From contig NZ_MECJ01000032.1 of assembly GCF_014596475.1 (NCBI RefSeq), positions 1 through 64,000 on the forward strand: DNA of 64,000 bases, written 5' to 3'. Below, one piece after another: positions 16,715 to 25,288 of this stretch. The translations under genes were made by a program, and so were the position numbers. The stretch is from Streptomyces sp. CBMA152. GTDB taxonomy: Bacteria; Actinomycetota; Actinomycetes; Streptomycetales; Streptomycetaceae. The stretch's first letter is position 1. Every line of letters starts with the position of its first letter. The notes beneath the pieces are model-generated. The model was given only the letters and a program-made list of their open reading frames with translations, had not been told where the DNA came from and searched no databases.

Positions 16715-18904
16715 TCAGCCCATCGCCGCCGTACGGCGCTCCAGTCGGGCCACGTAGCCGCGCAGCCCTATCGAGAAGACCCAGGCCGCCACGAACAACC
16801 CCGTCGCGATGGCCAGGGTGCACCAGCGCAGATCGTTCGAGACCACGAAGCCGGGGCCGAACCCGGGGTGCGCGGAGTGCAGCAGGACATGGAAGAACAA
16901 CGTCAGGGCGATCAGATACAGGCCGTACCAGGCGGGCTTGCTCCAGCTCTTGAGCGCGTGTCCGTCCATGCCGGCCAGCGGGAGCATCCCGAAGACCACG
17001 ACCTCGACACCGCCGACGACTATCAGGCAGACCGTGTACGCGAGGATGTACGGCGCGGTCCCGGGCGCGGCCGTACGCCCGCGCTCGATCAGGGGTGCGC
17101 CCACGGCCCACACGAGCAGTGCCGCGCTGAGGACACAGATCCCGCCGATCATCACCGCCTGCCCCTTCGGCATGGCGTTGTACGGACGGTGCCCCGGAGG
17201 CACCGCGCCGAGCACCATGTAGACCGCCACCAGGCCGTAGACGTACGGGACCGGGAACGCCAGGCCCCGCGAGAGCGCGGCCATGAGCACCGCGAGGACG
17301 AGACCCGCGGGAACCACTCGCAGCTCGGCCGGTACACCGCCCCGGCCGGGCCGCAGCAGGGAGTCCTTCGTCTTCTCGTACGTCACGAGGATCAGCAGCG
17401 TGCCCACCGCCGCCCCCAGCGCCTTGGCCAGGGTGGATACGCCCCAGTGAGCCGTGGCGTCGGCCCAGACGACAAGGGCTCCGCCGAGCGCGGCGAAGGC
17501 GCCCATCCGGACCCAGCCGGGCAACAGGGCCGCCCGGTCCCGCACCCGGCGTCGCCGCCGAAGATCACGCCACCAACGGCCCAACGCGTTCTCCGCCAAC
17601 TGCGAGGGGAACGCCTTCTCCAGCAGCAGCACGAGCAGCAGGAACCACAGGGCCATGCCCACCGATCCCGCCACGTCCCTGAGCGCCCAGGAGATCTGGG
17701 CGGGGGTGCGCATGCTCCCCACCAGTCCGGCCGGGTGGTCGTGCCCAACATCGGGACCTGGTGTCTTGCCGCCGCCACTGCCCTTGCCATTGCCATTGCC
17801 GTTGCCTGTGCCCGCGCCGCCGCCCTTGTCGTGCGGCCCTGACGACTGCCCGGGTGTGGACGAAGGGCTTCCGGACGGCGAACTCCCGTCGTCGTCAGAC
17901 GCAGTGGGAGAGGGATCCCGCGTAACAGTGCCAGTGGGGCCCGGTATATCGGAGGCGGGCGAGGTCGGTGTGCCCCCGGGAATGGTGACCGCTGGACTGG
18001 CGGGGTTGGGCAGGCCCCCGATCCCGCCCCCTTGCGACGGGGACCCCACCGAACCCCCGGGTGACGGGCTGACAAGCGGCGGCGAAACGGGTGGTGAGAC
18101 AGGTAGTGAAACGGGCGGTTGGGTCACGGTGAACGTTCGCGACACCGCGATACCTGCCGCCCCCGCCGCCACCGAACGGGCGGTCGGCGCCGCCGCGCAG
18201 CTCACCGTCACCTGGTGCGCCCCAGCTGTCGCATCGGGCGGCACGGTGAACGACGTGGTGAGCGTGCCGTCGGCGGCGGGAGTGGCTTCGGCGTCCGACA
18301 GCGCCGTCCCGTCCCACGACACTCGGGCCGCGCCCTCGCACAGGAAGCCCTTGCCCGACACTCCCACCTGCGTCTCCGGCTTACCGTGGTCGGGCCTCAG
18401 AGTGAAGTCGGGTTCCACCTGCGGCGGCCTCGGCGCCTTCACGTAGTAGGTCACCGTCAGGGTCACAGAGGGCCGCCCGTCGCAGGTCGCGACGATGGTG
18501 TGAGCGCCCGGAGCCGCGTCCTTCGCCACCTTGATCTGCTGCGAGAACTGACCGTAATCGTCGGTCCGCAACGTGATCGGGGCCGGTAAGTCTCCGGACA
18601 GGGTGAGCGGACCTGCGAAATAATCCGAGTCGACCGCACAGTCGAAGTACTCGCCGACAAGAGTCAGATACGCGCCCTGCTCCAGCTCCGCCGGGTTCAC
18701 GGACAGCACAGGTTTCACCTCAGGCTGGGGCGACGAAGTCGTCTTGTGCGGGTGCGGGTTCGCCTGCGAAGGCCGCACCACCGCACCGGGTGACGACGGC
18801 GAAGGCGACGGCGCCACCCCGAAACTCGCCCCCGACGCACAGGCGAACAGCGCCACCACGAGCGCCACGACAGGTAGTCCCCTCGCCCATAACCTGATTC
18901 GCAC
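16715..18904 (-). CDS. FGLLP-motif-type membrane protein with Ig-like ectodomain
   Basis: 729 residues from a GTG at 18902-18904 that has GAGGGGGA upstream; a much longer frame upstream lacks support. An N-terminal signal or anchor (LPVVALVVALFACASGASFG) is followed by two Ig/IPT-like units (about 50-140 and 150-245), each with a cysteine pair. Next is a Pro/Ser/Thr then Gly-Asn linker of about 150 residues, and a C-terminal half with seven or eight membrane segments. VVFGMLPLAGMDGHAL near residue 650 matches the FGLLP motif after which NCBI names a Streptomyces membrane protein family. Function is not known. Confidence 0.7.
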   Translation of the reverse strand: MRIRLWARGLPVVALVVALFACASGASFGVAPSPSPSSPGAVVRPSQANPHPHKTTSSPQPEVKPVLSVNPAELEQGAYLTLVGEYFDCAVDSDYFAGPLTLSGDLPAPITLRTDDYGQFSQQIKVAKDAAPGAHTIVATCDGRPSVTLTVTYYVKAPRPPQVEPDFTLRPDHGKPETQVGVSGKGFLCEGAARVSWDGTALSDAEATPAADGTLTTSFTVPPDATAGAHQVTVSCAAAPTARSVAAGAAGIAVSRTFTVTQPPVSLPVSPPVSPPLVSPSPGGSVGSPSQGGGIGGLPNPASPAVTIPGGTPTSPASDIPGPTGTVTRDPSPTASDDDGSSPSGSPSSTPGQSSGPHDKGGGAGTGNGNGNGKGSGGGKTPGPDVGHDHPAGLVGSMRTPAQISWALRDVAGSVGMALWFLLLVLLLEKAFPSQLAENALGRWWRDLRRRRRVRDRAALLPGWVRMGAFAALGGALVVWADATAHWGVSTLAKALGAAVGTLLILVTYEKTKDSLLRPGRGGVPAELRVVPAGLVLAVLMAALSRGLAFPVPYVYGLVAVYMVLGAVPPGHRPYNAMPKGQAVMIGGICVLSAALLVWAVGAPLIERGRTAAPGTAPYILAYTVCLIVVGGVEVVVFGMLPLAGMDGHALKSWSKPAWYGLYLIALTLFFHVLLHSAHPGFGPGFVVSNDLRWCTLAIATGLFVAAWVFSIGLRGYVARLERRTAAMG

Positions 18905-19440
18905 AGCCGTCCCCCTCGTCCCCCTGCGGCCTCCCCCGACCGCCCCCGTTCGGGTGTACTTCTCAGACGAACGGGCAGCGCGCCGTCGTTTCCGGTGCGT
19001 GCGGCGCATCGGAGCGTGCTCCGGCATCGCGCGCGCCCCGTGCGCCCCCATGCCTACGCCCCGCAGGCCAGGCACTTCACGCCGGAACAATCTGGCCAGA
19101 GTCGCCAGCGGAAAGGTGAGGTTTGGCAAACCGAAGCCGCCCCGAACATCAGCCGGTTCACATTCACAGGAAGTACGCCGAGACACCGACACGGAAGGGC
19201 GTGCAACGAGCGATCACACCGCCAACTGCCCTCATACTCAACGGAGTTCACACCACACCCTCGTACGCAACAAACCGTCCCGCACATACCGGGATCAGCG
19301 ATCGGCGTTGTACCGTCGGGGGGTTGGCGGGGGTACGTCGACTCGCCAACGTGTGAAACTTATGCGCACTCACCTGTGCTGTTGCCGTAGAGATGGGTAG
19401 CATCCGGCGGCAACATCCAGCACGAAGAAAGCGAACTCTC
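18905..19440. other. Divergent promoter region
   Basis: 536 bases between the divergent membrane-protein and winged-helix genes. The reverse frame here extends the membrane-protein frame but has no family signal. The only structure I see is the inverted repeat at 19323-19350. Confidence 0.5.
19323..19350. promoter_or_regulatory. Inverted repeat GTTGGCG-N14-CGCCAAC
   Basis: Perfect 7-bp arms with a 14-base spacer (including GTACGTCGAC), ending 90 bases ahead of the winged-helix gene start. Spacing of about two helical turns between half-site centres fits a dimeric regulator, perhaps autoregulation. No direct evidence of the binding protein. Confidence 0.4.
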
Positions 19441-20256
19441 ATGGCGGACGAGCCGGACACCACCACTCTCAAGGACCAGTACGCGGCACGTGTTGCCGCC
19501 GACCTGGACGCCAACCAGCAGGACCAGGCACGCATCCGCGAGGAACTCGACACACTCCAGACCCAACTCCAGGACCTGGAGCGGGACCACGGTCTGCTGC
19601 AGACCATGCGGAACACCCTCACCGACACCACCCTCGCCCCCGCGACGGCGACACCTCGTAAGCGCGGCCCGGTGAAGACGGCGGCGCAGGCCGCGCCGAA
19701 GAGCCCCGCGAAGACGGCGAAGACCTCGGCGAAGGCGCCCACCGCGCCCACCCCCGCCCCCGCCCCCGACACCACCCCCGCATCGGCATCCGCCGCCGCA
19801 CCCGCCCCTGCCCAGGCCACCGTGCCCAAGCCGCGGGCGCAGAAGGCGGACACCAAGGCGCGCAAGACGGCCAAGACCGTCGCCACCAAGGCCGCCAAGA
19901 GCGTCAAGAAGACGGCCGCGCCCGCCAAGGACTCGGCGCGTTCCGGTGTGGAGAGCGGTGGACCCACCCTGCGCGAGCTGGTCCTCGGTCTCTTCGCGGA
20001 CCACAAGGAGCCCCGTACCGTCGCGGACATCGTCGGCGAACTGGCCACGGCCCACCCGGACCGCACGACCAGCTCCCAGGTCGTGCGCAACACCCTGGAA
20101 GCGCTTGTCGCCAAGGGCGAACTGGAGCGGGAGCGCAAGCAGGGTTCGGTGTTCTACACCGCGCCCCAGCACGACGCCGTCACCGAGAAGGCTCAGGCAC
20201 CTGCCCCCGACGCCAAGGCGGACACCACCGCCACGGCCGCTCCCGTGGAGGCGTGA
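19441..20256 (+). CDS. Winged-helix protein with coiled coil and Lys/Ala/Pro-rich linker
   Basis: 271 residues in three parts. An N-terminal acidic coiled coil (about 8-60, heptads around DQARIREELDTLQTQLQDLE) comes first. A histone-H1-tail-like segment (70-165) rich in KTAK, AAPK and PAPAP follows. Then comes a winged helix (about 175-240: TLRELVLGLFADHKEPRTVA, then DIVGELATAHPDRTTSSQVV and the wing KQGSVFYTAP). The basic tail plus DNA-binding domain suggests a nucleoid-associated or chromatin-like regulator. ATG 19441 is chosen at the start of the conserved part; an in-frame ATG at 19393 exists. Not recognised as a named protein. Confidence 0.75.
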   Translation: MADEPDTTTLKDQYAARVAADLDANQQDQARIREELDTLQTQLQDLERDHGLLQTMRNTLTDTTLAPATATPRKRGPVKTAAQAAPKSPAKTAKTSAKAPTAPTPAPAPDTTPASASAAAPAPAQATVPKPRAQKADTKARKTAKTVATKAAKSVKKTAAPAKDSARSGVESGGPTLRELVLGLFADHKEPRTVADIVGELATAHPDRTTSSQVVRNTLEALVAKGELERERKQGSVFYTAPQHDAVTEKAQAPAPDAKADTTATAAPVEA

Positions 20257-20270
20257 CACCACACACCGCG

Positions 20271-20316
20271 ACCGGTGGGCGGGGCGACCGCAACTGCCCT
20301 CACCCCGCCCGCCGGT
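20271..20316. terminator. Hairpin terminator between convergent genes
   Basis: A 14-bp stem (20271-20284 with 20303-20316, one G-U pair) and an 18-base loop lie between the winged-helix gene and the convergent protease gene. Confidence 0.7.
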
Positions 20317-20323
20317 GACGGAT

Positions 20324-21598
20324 TCACCCCCGCCCACCACCACCGTTGGGCGGCGCCGGTGCCGCAGGCGGCGCGGCCGAGCCATCGCCCGCGCCTCCCC
20401 TGCCGCCGCCACCCGAGCCTTGCCCGCCTCCGTTACCCGCGCCCCCGCCTCCACCGCCCGCGCCGTCCCCGCCGATCGTGGCTCCCGTGGCGGCCAGCGC
20501 GGCGGTGACCGGCTGGAAGAACGTCTCACCTCCTGCCTTGCAGTCGCCGCTGCCGCCGGACGTCAGGCCGACCGCGCTCCCGTCGGCGGTGAACAGGCTG
20601 CCGCCGCTGTCGCCCGGCTCGGCGCAGACGTTGGTCTGTATGAGCCCGGTGACCGTGCCTTCGGGGTAGTTGACCGTGGCGTTCAGACCGGTGACCGTAC
20701 CGTCGTGGAGCCCGGTGGTGCTGCCCATGCGCAGGACGCGCTGTCCCACCGAGGCGTCGGCGGCGCGGTTTATCTGCACCGCGCGTCCGCCACCCGTGTT
20801 GACCGTACTGGGTGCGTTCGTGGCCGGGTTGTCGTAAGTGAGCAGGGAGAAGTCGGCGTTGCCGGGGAAGGTGGCCTTCTGGACGGTCGCGGCGGGTGCG
20901 CCGTTCGCGCTCAGCGACCACTGCTTGGCTGCGACACCGCAGTGGCCCGCGGTCAGGAATCCGGGGCTGCCATCCTGCGTCTTGACGTTGAAGCCGAGCG
21001 AACAACGCGCCCCACCACCGAATATGGCGTCACCGCCCGCACTGAAGGGGGTGAACTGACCTGCGGATTTCTTGATTTGGGCCATACCGCCGCCGAGCGA
21101 TCTGACGGCCTTCTCCAACCGGGCCAGCTGCCCGCCCTTGACCGTCCGGTCCGCCGAGACGACGATCCGGTTGGTCCGGGGGTCCACCGCCCACGCGGTC
21201 CCCGGGATGGTCGCGGTGCGGGCGAGGGTGTGCGCGGCGGACCGCAGGTCGGCCGCGCTGTTGCGGACCGCACGCGGTACCGCTCCGGCCTTCTTGACCT
21301 GCGCGTTCGCCTGGTCATCGGCGCCGCCGGCCACGTTCACGACGACCTGCTGTTTGCCGGCGTCGAAGTACGCCCCCGCGAAGGCGTCGCCGAGCTGCTT
21401 GGCCAGAGTGTCGACCAGCGCCGACGCCGACGCGGCGTTCGCCTGGCCGGACGCGGGTGCGGCACCGACGTCGGGCGGGGGTTCGGCCTGGGCCTGTGAC
21501 GCGTTCGCGTGCGGGATCAGTACGGCCGCCGCGATGAGGCCCGCGGCCCCGGCTCCCGCCAACGCGGCCCGCCGCTTGGGTATGCGCCTGTGAGTCAA
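20324..21598 (-). CDS. Streptogrisin-type S1 serine protease precursor
   Basis: 424 residues. A signal peptide (about 1-36) and an alpha-lytic-protease-like propeptide (about 37-170, with TIPGTAWAVDPRTNRIVVSA) precede a chymotrypsin-fold protease. The triad is visible: His in FLTAGHCG, Asp in PGNADFSLLTY, Ser in CAEPGDSGGSLF. The propeptide acts as a folding chaperone and is cut off outside the cell. Unlike streptogrisin C, the C-terminus is a glycine-rich, Pro/Ala-ended tail without a carbohydrate-binding domain. Translation appears to begin at a TTG (21596-21598) with AGGAGG 7 bases upstream. Confidence 0.9.
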   Translation of the reverse strand: MTHRRIPKRRAALAGAGAAGLIAAAVLIPHANASQAQAEPPPDVGAAPASGQANAASASALVDTLAKQLGDAFAGAYFDAGKQQVVVNVAGGADDQANAQVKKAGAVPRAVRNSAADLRSAAHTLARTATIPGTAWAVDPRTNRIVVSADRTVKGGQLARLEKAVRSLGGGMAQIKKSAGQFTPFSAGGDAIFGGGARCSLGFNVKTQDGSPGFLTAGHCGVAAKQWSLSANGAPAATVQKATFPGNADFSLLTYDNPATNAPSTVNTGGGRAVQINRAADASVGQRVLRMGSTTGLHDGTVTGLNATVNYPEGTVTGLIQTNVCAEPGDSGGSLFTADGSAVGLTSGGSGDCKAGGETFFQPVTAALAATGATIGGDGAGGGGGGAGNGGGQGSGGGGRGGAGDGSAAPPAAPAPPNGGGGRG

Positions 21599-21725
21599 CT
21601 CGCCGCCTCCTGGGATGAGTTACGTCGCCGATCGAAACCGACGGAAGGTGTGCGCCTCTAGGTACGCATGCGATGGGTGTGGTGTTCATTGCCGTTGCAA
21701 AAAGGCTTCCCGAACGGCTGCCGCC

Positions 21726-21971
21726 TCACGCCACCTCCACCCCGCCCATCCGCCTTCGCAGGCTGCGCAGTTCGTACTCGCTGAGACCGCCCCACACCCC
21801 GCGCTTCTCGCCGTTCGTCAACGCCCAGTGCAGGCAGGCGCGCTTGACCGGACACTGCCGGCAGACCGCCTTGGCGTCCGCCAACTGCTGCTCCGCGAGC
21901 CGCCTGCTGTACGTGGGGAAGAACAACTCCGGATCCGCTGTGCGGCAGGCCGCACGCTCTCGCCAGTTCAC
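21726..21971 (-). CDS. WhiB-like [4Fe-4S] transcription factor
   Basis: 81 residues from a GTG with AAGGGA upstream. The four cluster cysteines C9, C37, C40 and C46 are all present, with the C-x2-C-x5-C spacing, followed by the GVWGG turn and a basic C-terminal tail (LRSLRRRMGG) that contacts DNA. Wbl proteins bind the primary sigma factor and control development or redox responses. I do not assign it to a named Wbl subgroup. It stands alone, 127 bases after the protease gene start. Confidence 0.92.
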   Translation of the reverse strand: MNWRERAACRTADPELFFPTYSRRLAEQQLADAKAVCRQCPVKRACLHWALTNGEKRGVWGGLSEYELRSLRRRMGGVEVA

Positions 21972-22017
21972 AAGAAGATTCCCTTCTCGGTGACAAGTGA
22001 TCGAGATCGACCGGATC

Positions 22018-22060
22018 AGGGAGGCTTCGGATCAACTGCCGTTGGATCCGCAGCCTCCCT
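22018..22060 (-). terminator. Large interrupted hairpin upstream of the WhiB-like gene
   Basis: Outer arms 22018-22026 and 22052-22060 (9 bp) and inner arms CGGATC (22028-22033) and GATCCG (22045-22050) pair across a single mismatch; the apex can pair further. It lies about 105 bases downstream of the glycosidase stop and 47 bases upstream of the wbl start, so is probably the terminator of the former, or a 5' leader structure of the latter. Confidence 0.6.
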
Positions 22061-22164
22061 GCTCTCTGATCCCTACCGCGTTGTTACGTCGGCCATCGAC
22101 CGACCGTTCAACGCCCGTAGCCTCGATCCCACGCGAGCGGCACCGCCCGACCACACGGCGGCGG

Positions 22165-23403
22165 TCAAGGTCGGGTGAACACACCGATCCCATTGGCCAC
22201 GGAACGTTCGAAACTTCCCGGCGGCCGATTGCGTACGACGACGTGCCGCTCGCCCGGAACGCGAGTGGCCAGGGTGGACGAGCCACCGCCGTCCAGGTTG
22301 ACCGCGTCCTCGGCCCCGATGTCCCGCATGAGGCGCGCGAGTTCGGCGAGGGTCAGGCCCGCATCGTTCTCGGCCGCGCCGTTCAGCGCGAGGAGATAGA
22401 GACGCTTGCCCTGTGCGCCGATGCCCGCGCCGCTGCGTGTGGCGGCCGTACGGTCGTCGAGCCCGTCCAGTGGGCTGCGCCCGCGCAGCACCGGCAGACC
22501 GCCCACTGCGAACGTCAACGGCCCTTTGCGGCCGCGCAGCTGGTGGGCGAGGCCCACGCGCGCGTGGAGCCCCAGCGCGCGCAGCGCACGCGCACCCTTC
22601 TCACGTCCCACCAGAACAAATGTGTCGGCCGGGATCGGCCCCCGCCCCAGCGTGGTCGACGTCCTGACGACCTGCCCCCGCCGCACGGTCACCTCGTACG
22701 TGTCCTTGGCGCACGGCGCACCCCGCGAACTGTCCGTGCCGCAGGCGGCGCGTGCCCGGGAGGCGTCCCCCCACTTCGTGGTGAACGCGCCCACTCCACC
22801 CACCGGCACGGCGTACTGGTTGAACCCGTCAAGGCGCAGCTCGCCCTGGTCGGTCTCGACGCTTCCCTGGAGCCGGAGCCGGTCCAGGTAGGCGACCCGC
22901 CCCGCGCTGATGCCGAGGACGTCCCGCGCGCTGGTGCCGGGCGGCAGGGAGGGGCCGAAGCGCTGGCCGTCGGGCACGGCGGCCTTGAGCTCGCGGCCGG
23001 AGGCGATGGCGGGGCCCACCGAGGCACCGGTGACCTCGACGCCGGGATGCTGGACCTCGCTTATGTCGAAGAAGTCCCCGTTGAGGGCAGCGACCGCGTC
23101 CCGCGCGTCGGCCATGGCGGACACCCGGGCCCGCGCGGCCACCGCACCCGGGGTCAGGAGGTCCACCCTGACCCGGGGGTTGCGCAGATCGACCACGACC
23201 AAGCGGCCATGGGTCGCGCCGTGGGACGCGGTGACGGTGAAGCTCCGGTAAGAGACACCGGGACCGATCGCCACCGTACGGCCGTACGCCACGGCCGGGG
23301 CGCTGTGCGCCGCCCCGGGCGCGAGCACGCCCGTACCGACCACCATCCCCGCCGCGGCGACACCGGTCACCGCACCACGCACCCACCGCAGGGGCCACCC
23401 CAT
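22165..23403 (-). CDS. Secreted phosphodiester glycosidase (NAGPA-domain) protein
   Basis: 412 residues. A signal peptide (about 1-35) precedes a C-terminal NAGPA-like domain. Typical family blocks are VAALNGDFFD, DVLGISAGRVAYL, LLALNGAAENDAGLTLAELA and GAEDAVNLDGGGSSTLA. The domain is named for the enzyme that uncovers mannose-6-phosphate in animals; bacterial members hydrolyse N-acetylglucosamine-type phosphodiesters in cell-wall or exopolysaccharide turnover. Extracellular. ATG at 23401-23403 with AGGAG upstream. It stands alone on its strand. Confidence 0.88.
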   Translation of the reverse strand: MGWPLRWVRGAVTGVAAAGMVVGTGVLAPGAAHSAPAVAYGRTVAIGPGVSYRSFTVTASHGATHGRLVVVDLRNPRVRVDLLTPGAVAARARVSAMADARDAVAALNGDFFDISEVQHPGVEVTGASVGPAIASGRELKAAVPDGQRFGPSLPPGTSARDVLGISAGRVAYLDRLRLQGSVETDQGELRLDGFNQYAVPVGGVGAFTTKWGDASRARAACGTDSSRGAPCAKDTYEVTVRRGQVVRTSTTLGRGPIPADTFVLVGREKGARALRALGLHARVGLAHQLRGRKGPLTFAVGGLPVLRGRSPLDGLDDRTAATRSGAGIGAQGKRLYLLALNGAAENDAGLTLAELARLMRDIGAEDAVNLDGGGSSTLATRVPGERHVVVRNRPPGSFERSVANGIGVFTRP

Positions 23404-23582
23404 AGCGCCTCGTCTCCTGGGACCACTCCCGGACCGGCAGCGTAGCGAGACTCGCGGCCGCTGAACGGCAGGCTCGACACGTTGGCCAAGAACCGTCCGG
23501 CGCTCGGCGACGGTCTGCGAGGCGTATGGGGTACGAGTGCTGACGACTCATCAGAGAGTCGTCTGTGGGATTACTTGTGGCA

Positions 23583-24566
23583 TTACTCGGCCACGCGCAG
23601 GACGATCTTCCCCTTGGTGCGGCCCCCGGCCACCCGGACGTGCGCCTCGGCGACCTGCTCCAGCGGGAGCACGTCGGCCACCTCGACCTTGATCGCACCG
23701 GCGTCGATGAGTCCGGCGAGCGTGGTGAGGGCGGTGCCGTCCGGCTCCACCAGGTAGGGCCGGGCCCGTACGCCCGCCGCGGCCGCCTGCTCGGCGAGGT
23801 CGTCCGACACCCCGGACGGGACCGCGACCAGCAGGCCGCCCGGGCGCAGCACCGCGAGCGAGCGCGTGCTGGTGGCGTCGATCTCGTCGCCGACGAGGTC
23901 GACCACGACGTCGACGTCGGAGAGCTCCTTCTCGAACCGGGTGGCGGTGTAGTCGACGACCTCGTCCGCTCCCAGCTCCCGCAGCCACGCGTGCTTCGCG
24001 GCGCTCGCGGTGGCGATGACGTACGCGCCGAGGTGCTTGGCGATCTGCACGGCGAAGTGTCCGACACCGCCCGCCGCCGCGTGTACGAGGACGCGGTCGC
24101 CGGGGCGCACGTCGGCGGTGTCCACCAGGATCTGCCAGGCGGTGAGGGCCGCGAGCGGGACGGCGGCGGCCTCGTCGTGGCTCAGCGCGGCGGGCTTGCG
24201 GGCGAACTGGCGGGCCGGGGCCGTGACGTACTCGGCGTAGCCTCCGGCCGCGCGGGGGAACCACGGCATCCCGTACACCTCGTCGCCGACGGCGAGGGTG
24301 TGCACACCGAAACCGACCTCCTCGACGACCCCGGAGACGTCCCACCCGAGGACGAACGGCGGCTCCCCGAGGACGCCCGCCATACCGGAGCCGCCGCGTG
24401 TCTTCACGTCGACCGGGTTGACCCCGGCGGACACGACGCGGACGAGCACCTCGGTCGGCAACGGCGCGGGGCGCGGCACCTCCGTGAGGTGCAGGACCTC
24501 GGGGCCGCCGAAGGTCTGCTGGGTGATGGCGCGCATGGTGGGCGTGGCGGGTGTGACGGCGGACAC
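23583..24566 (-). CDS. NADP-dependent zinc-free medium-chain oxidoreductase
   Basis: 327 residues, quinone-oxidoreductase branch of the MDR family. The N-terminal GroES-like domain carries MRAITQQTFGGPEVLHL and AGVNPVDVKTRGG; the nucleotide-binding domain has VLVHAAAGGVGHFAVQIAKH (AAxGGVG loop). No structural-zinc cysteines. GTG start at 24564-24566 with GAGGAG 7 bases upstream. It is divergent from an HxlR-type regulator, a common pairing in which the regulator responds to an electrophile or quinone and derepresses the reductase. Confidence 0.9.
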   Translation of the reverse strand: MSAVTPATPTMRAITQQTFGGPEVLHLTEVPRPAPLPTEVLVRVVSAGVNPVDVKTRGGSGMAGVLGEPPFVLGWDVSGVVEEVGFGVHTLAVGDEVYGMPWFPRAAGGYAEYVTAPARQFARKPAALSHDEAAAVPLAALTAWQILVDTADVRPGDRVLVHAAAGGVGHFAVQIAKHLGAYVIATASAAKHAWLRELGADEVVDYTATRFEKELSDVDVVVDLVGDEIDATSTRSLAVLRPGGLLVAVPSGVSDDLAEQAAAAGVRARPYLVEPDGTALTTLAGLIDAGAIKVEVADVLPLEQVAEAHVRVAGGRTKGKIVLRVAE

Positions 24567-24638
24567 GGGTGACTCCTCGATGGTTCCTGGCGGGCGCTGG
24601 ACCCCGCCGTGATCTGTGCCGCAAAGCTACGTTCGGGG

Positions 24639-24666
24639 TAGTAGTAACCTGCAAGGGCACCTACTA
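24639..24666. promoter_or_regulatory. Inverted repeat TAGTAG-N16-CTACTA (candidate HxlR operator)
   Basis: Perfect 6-bp arms 24639-24644 and 24661-24666 in the 168-base divergent region, with an inner CCT/AGG symmetry. HxlR-family regulators (YodB, HypR, QorR) bind imperfect inverted repeats in such positions. Confidence 0.5.
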
Positions 24667-24734
24667 TCTTTTGGGTAGCATCACAGCTCAGAGGGCCGCC
24701 GCTACCCCCACTTCGACTCCGAGGACGTTCCCGT

Positions 24735-25100
24735 ATGGGCAGGACCTGCGACACCGGCAGCCACGACAAGCACGACGTCTACGCGGCCTTGTGTCCGTGC
24801 CGGAACGTGCTCGATCTGCTGGCCAACAAGTGGAGCGCCCTCGCGATCGGCGCCATGGAGGACGGCCCGGTGCGCTTCGGAGTGCTCCAGCGGTTCCTGG
24901 AGGGCATCAGCCCCAAGGTGCTCACGCAGACGCTGCGGCGTCTCGAAGAGGCCGGGCTCGTGTCCCGCACGGTCTACCCCGCTGTCCCGCCGCACGTCGA
25001 GTACGCCCTCACCGAGCTCGGCCACAGCGCCGCCGAGCCGCTGGCGCAGATGCGGAACTGGGCCGAGCGGAACATGGATCTGCTCTACGCCGGCGAGTGA
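24735..25100 (+). CDS. HxlR-family transcriptional regulator
   Basis: 121 residues with the HxlR winged helix: CPCRNVLDLLANKWSALAIG, then FGVLQRFLEGISPKVLTQTL, then RRLEEAGLVSRTVYPAVPPH and VEYALTELG. Cysteines at about positions 5, 20 and 22 precede the helix; in this family an N-terminal cysteine (as in CPxxxVLDLL) is the usual thiol sensor of quinones and aldehydes. GAGGA lies 9 bases before the ATG. Divergent from the oxidoreductase, which it probably represses. Confidence 0.9.
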   Translation: MGRTCDTGSHDKHDVYAALCPCRNVLDLLANKWSALAIGAMEDGPVRFGVLQRFLEGISPKVLTQTLRRLEEAGLVSRTVYPAVPPHVEYALTELGHSAAEPLAQMRNWAERNMDLLYAGE

Positions 25101-25163
25101 CCCACGGGGCCACGCACCCCGCACCCCCCTGAACCCCCGCCGCCGCATCGCTCACAGCTGGAT

Positions 25164-25183
25164 CGTCTACAGTCATGTAGACG
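25164..25183. promoter_or_regulatory. 20-bp palindrome CGTCTAC-AGTCAT-GTAGACG
   Basis: Perfect 7-bp arms with a 6-base spacer, about 105 bases upstream of the COG4705-like gene. Size and spacing fit a dimeric regulator of GntR or TetR type. No regulator gene stands next to it except the HxlR protein. Confidence 0.5.
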
Positions 25184-25288
25184 TTGGCCCGGTCGGTCGC
25201 GCCTGCCCGGACCGGGCGGCTCAACCATGCCCGGACGGCGGACAGTTGCGGACTGCGGCGCAGCGGCGCCGGAAGGGCGGGAACGAGC

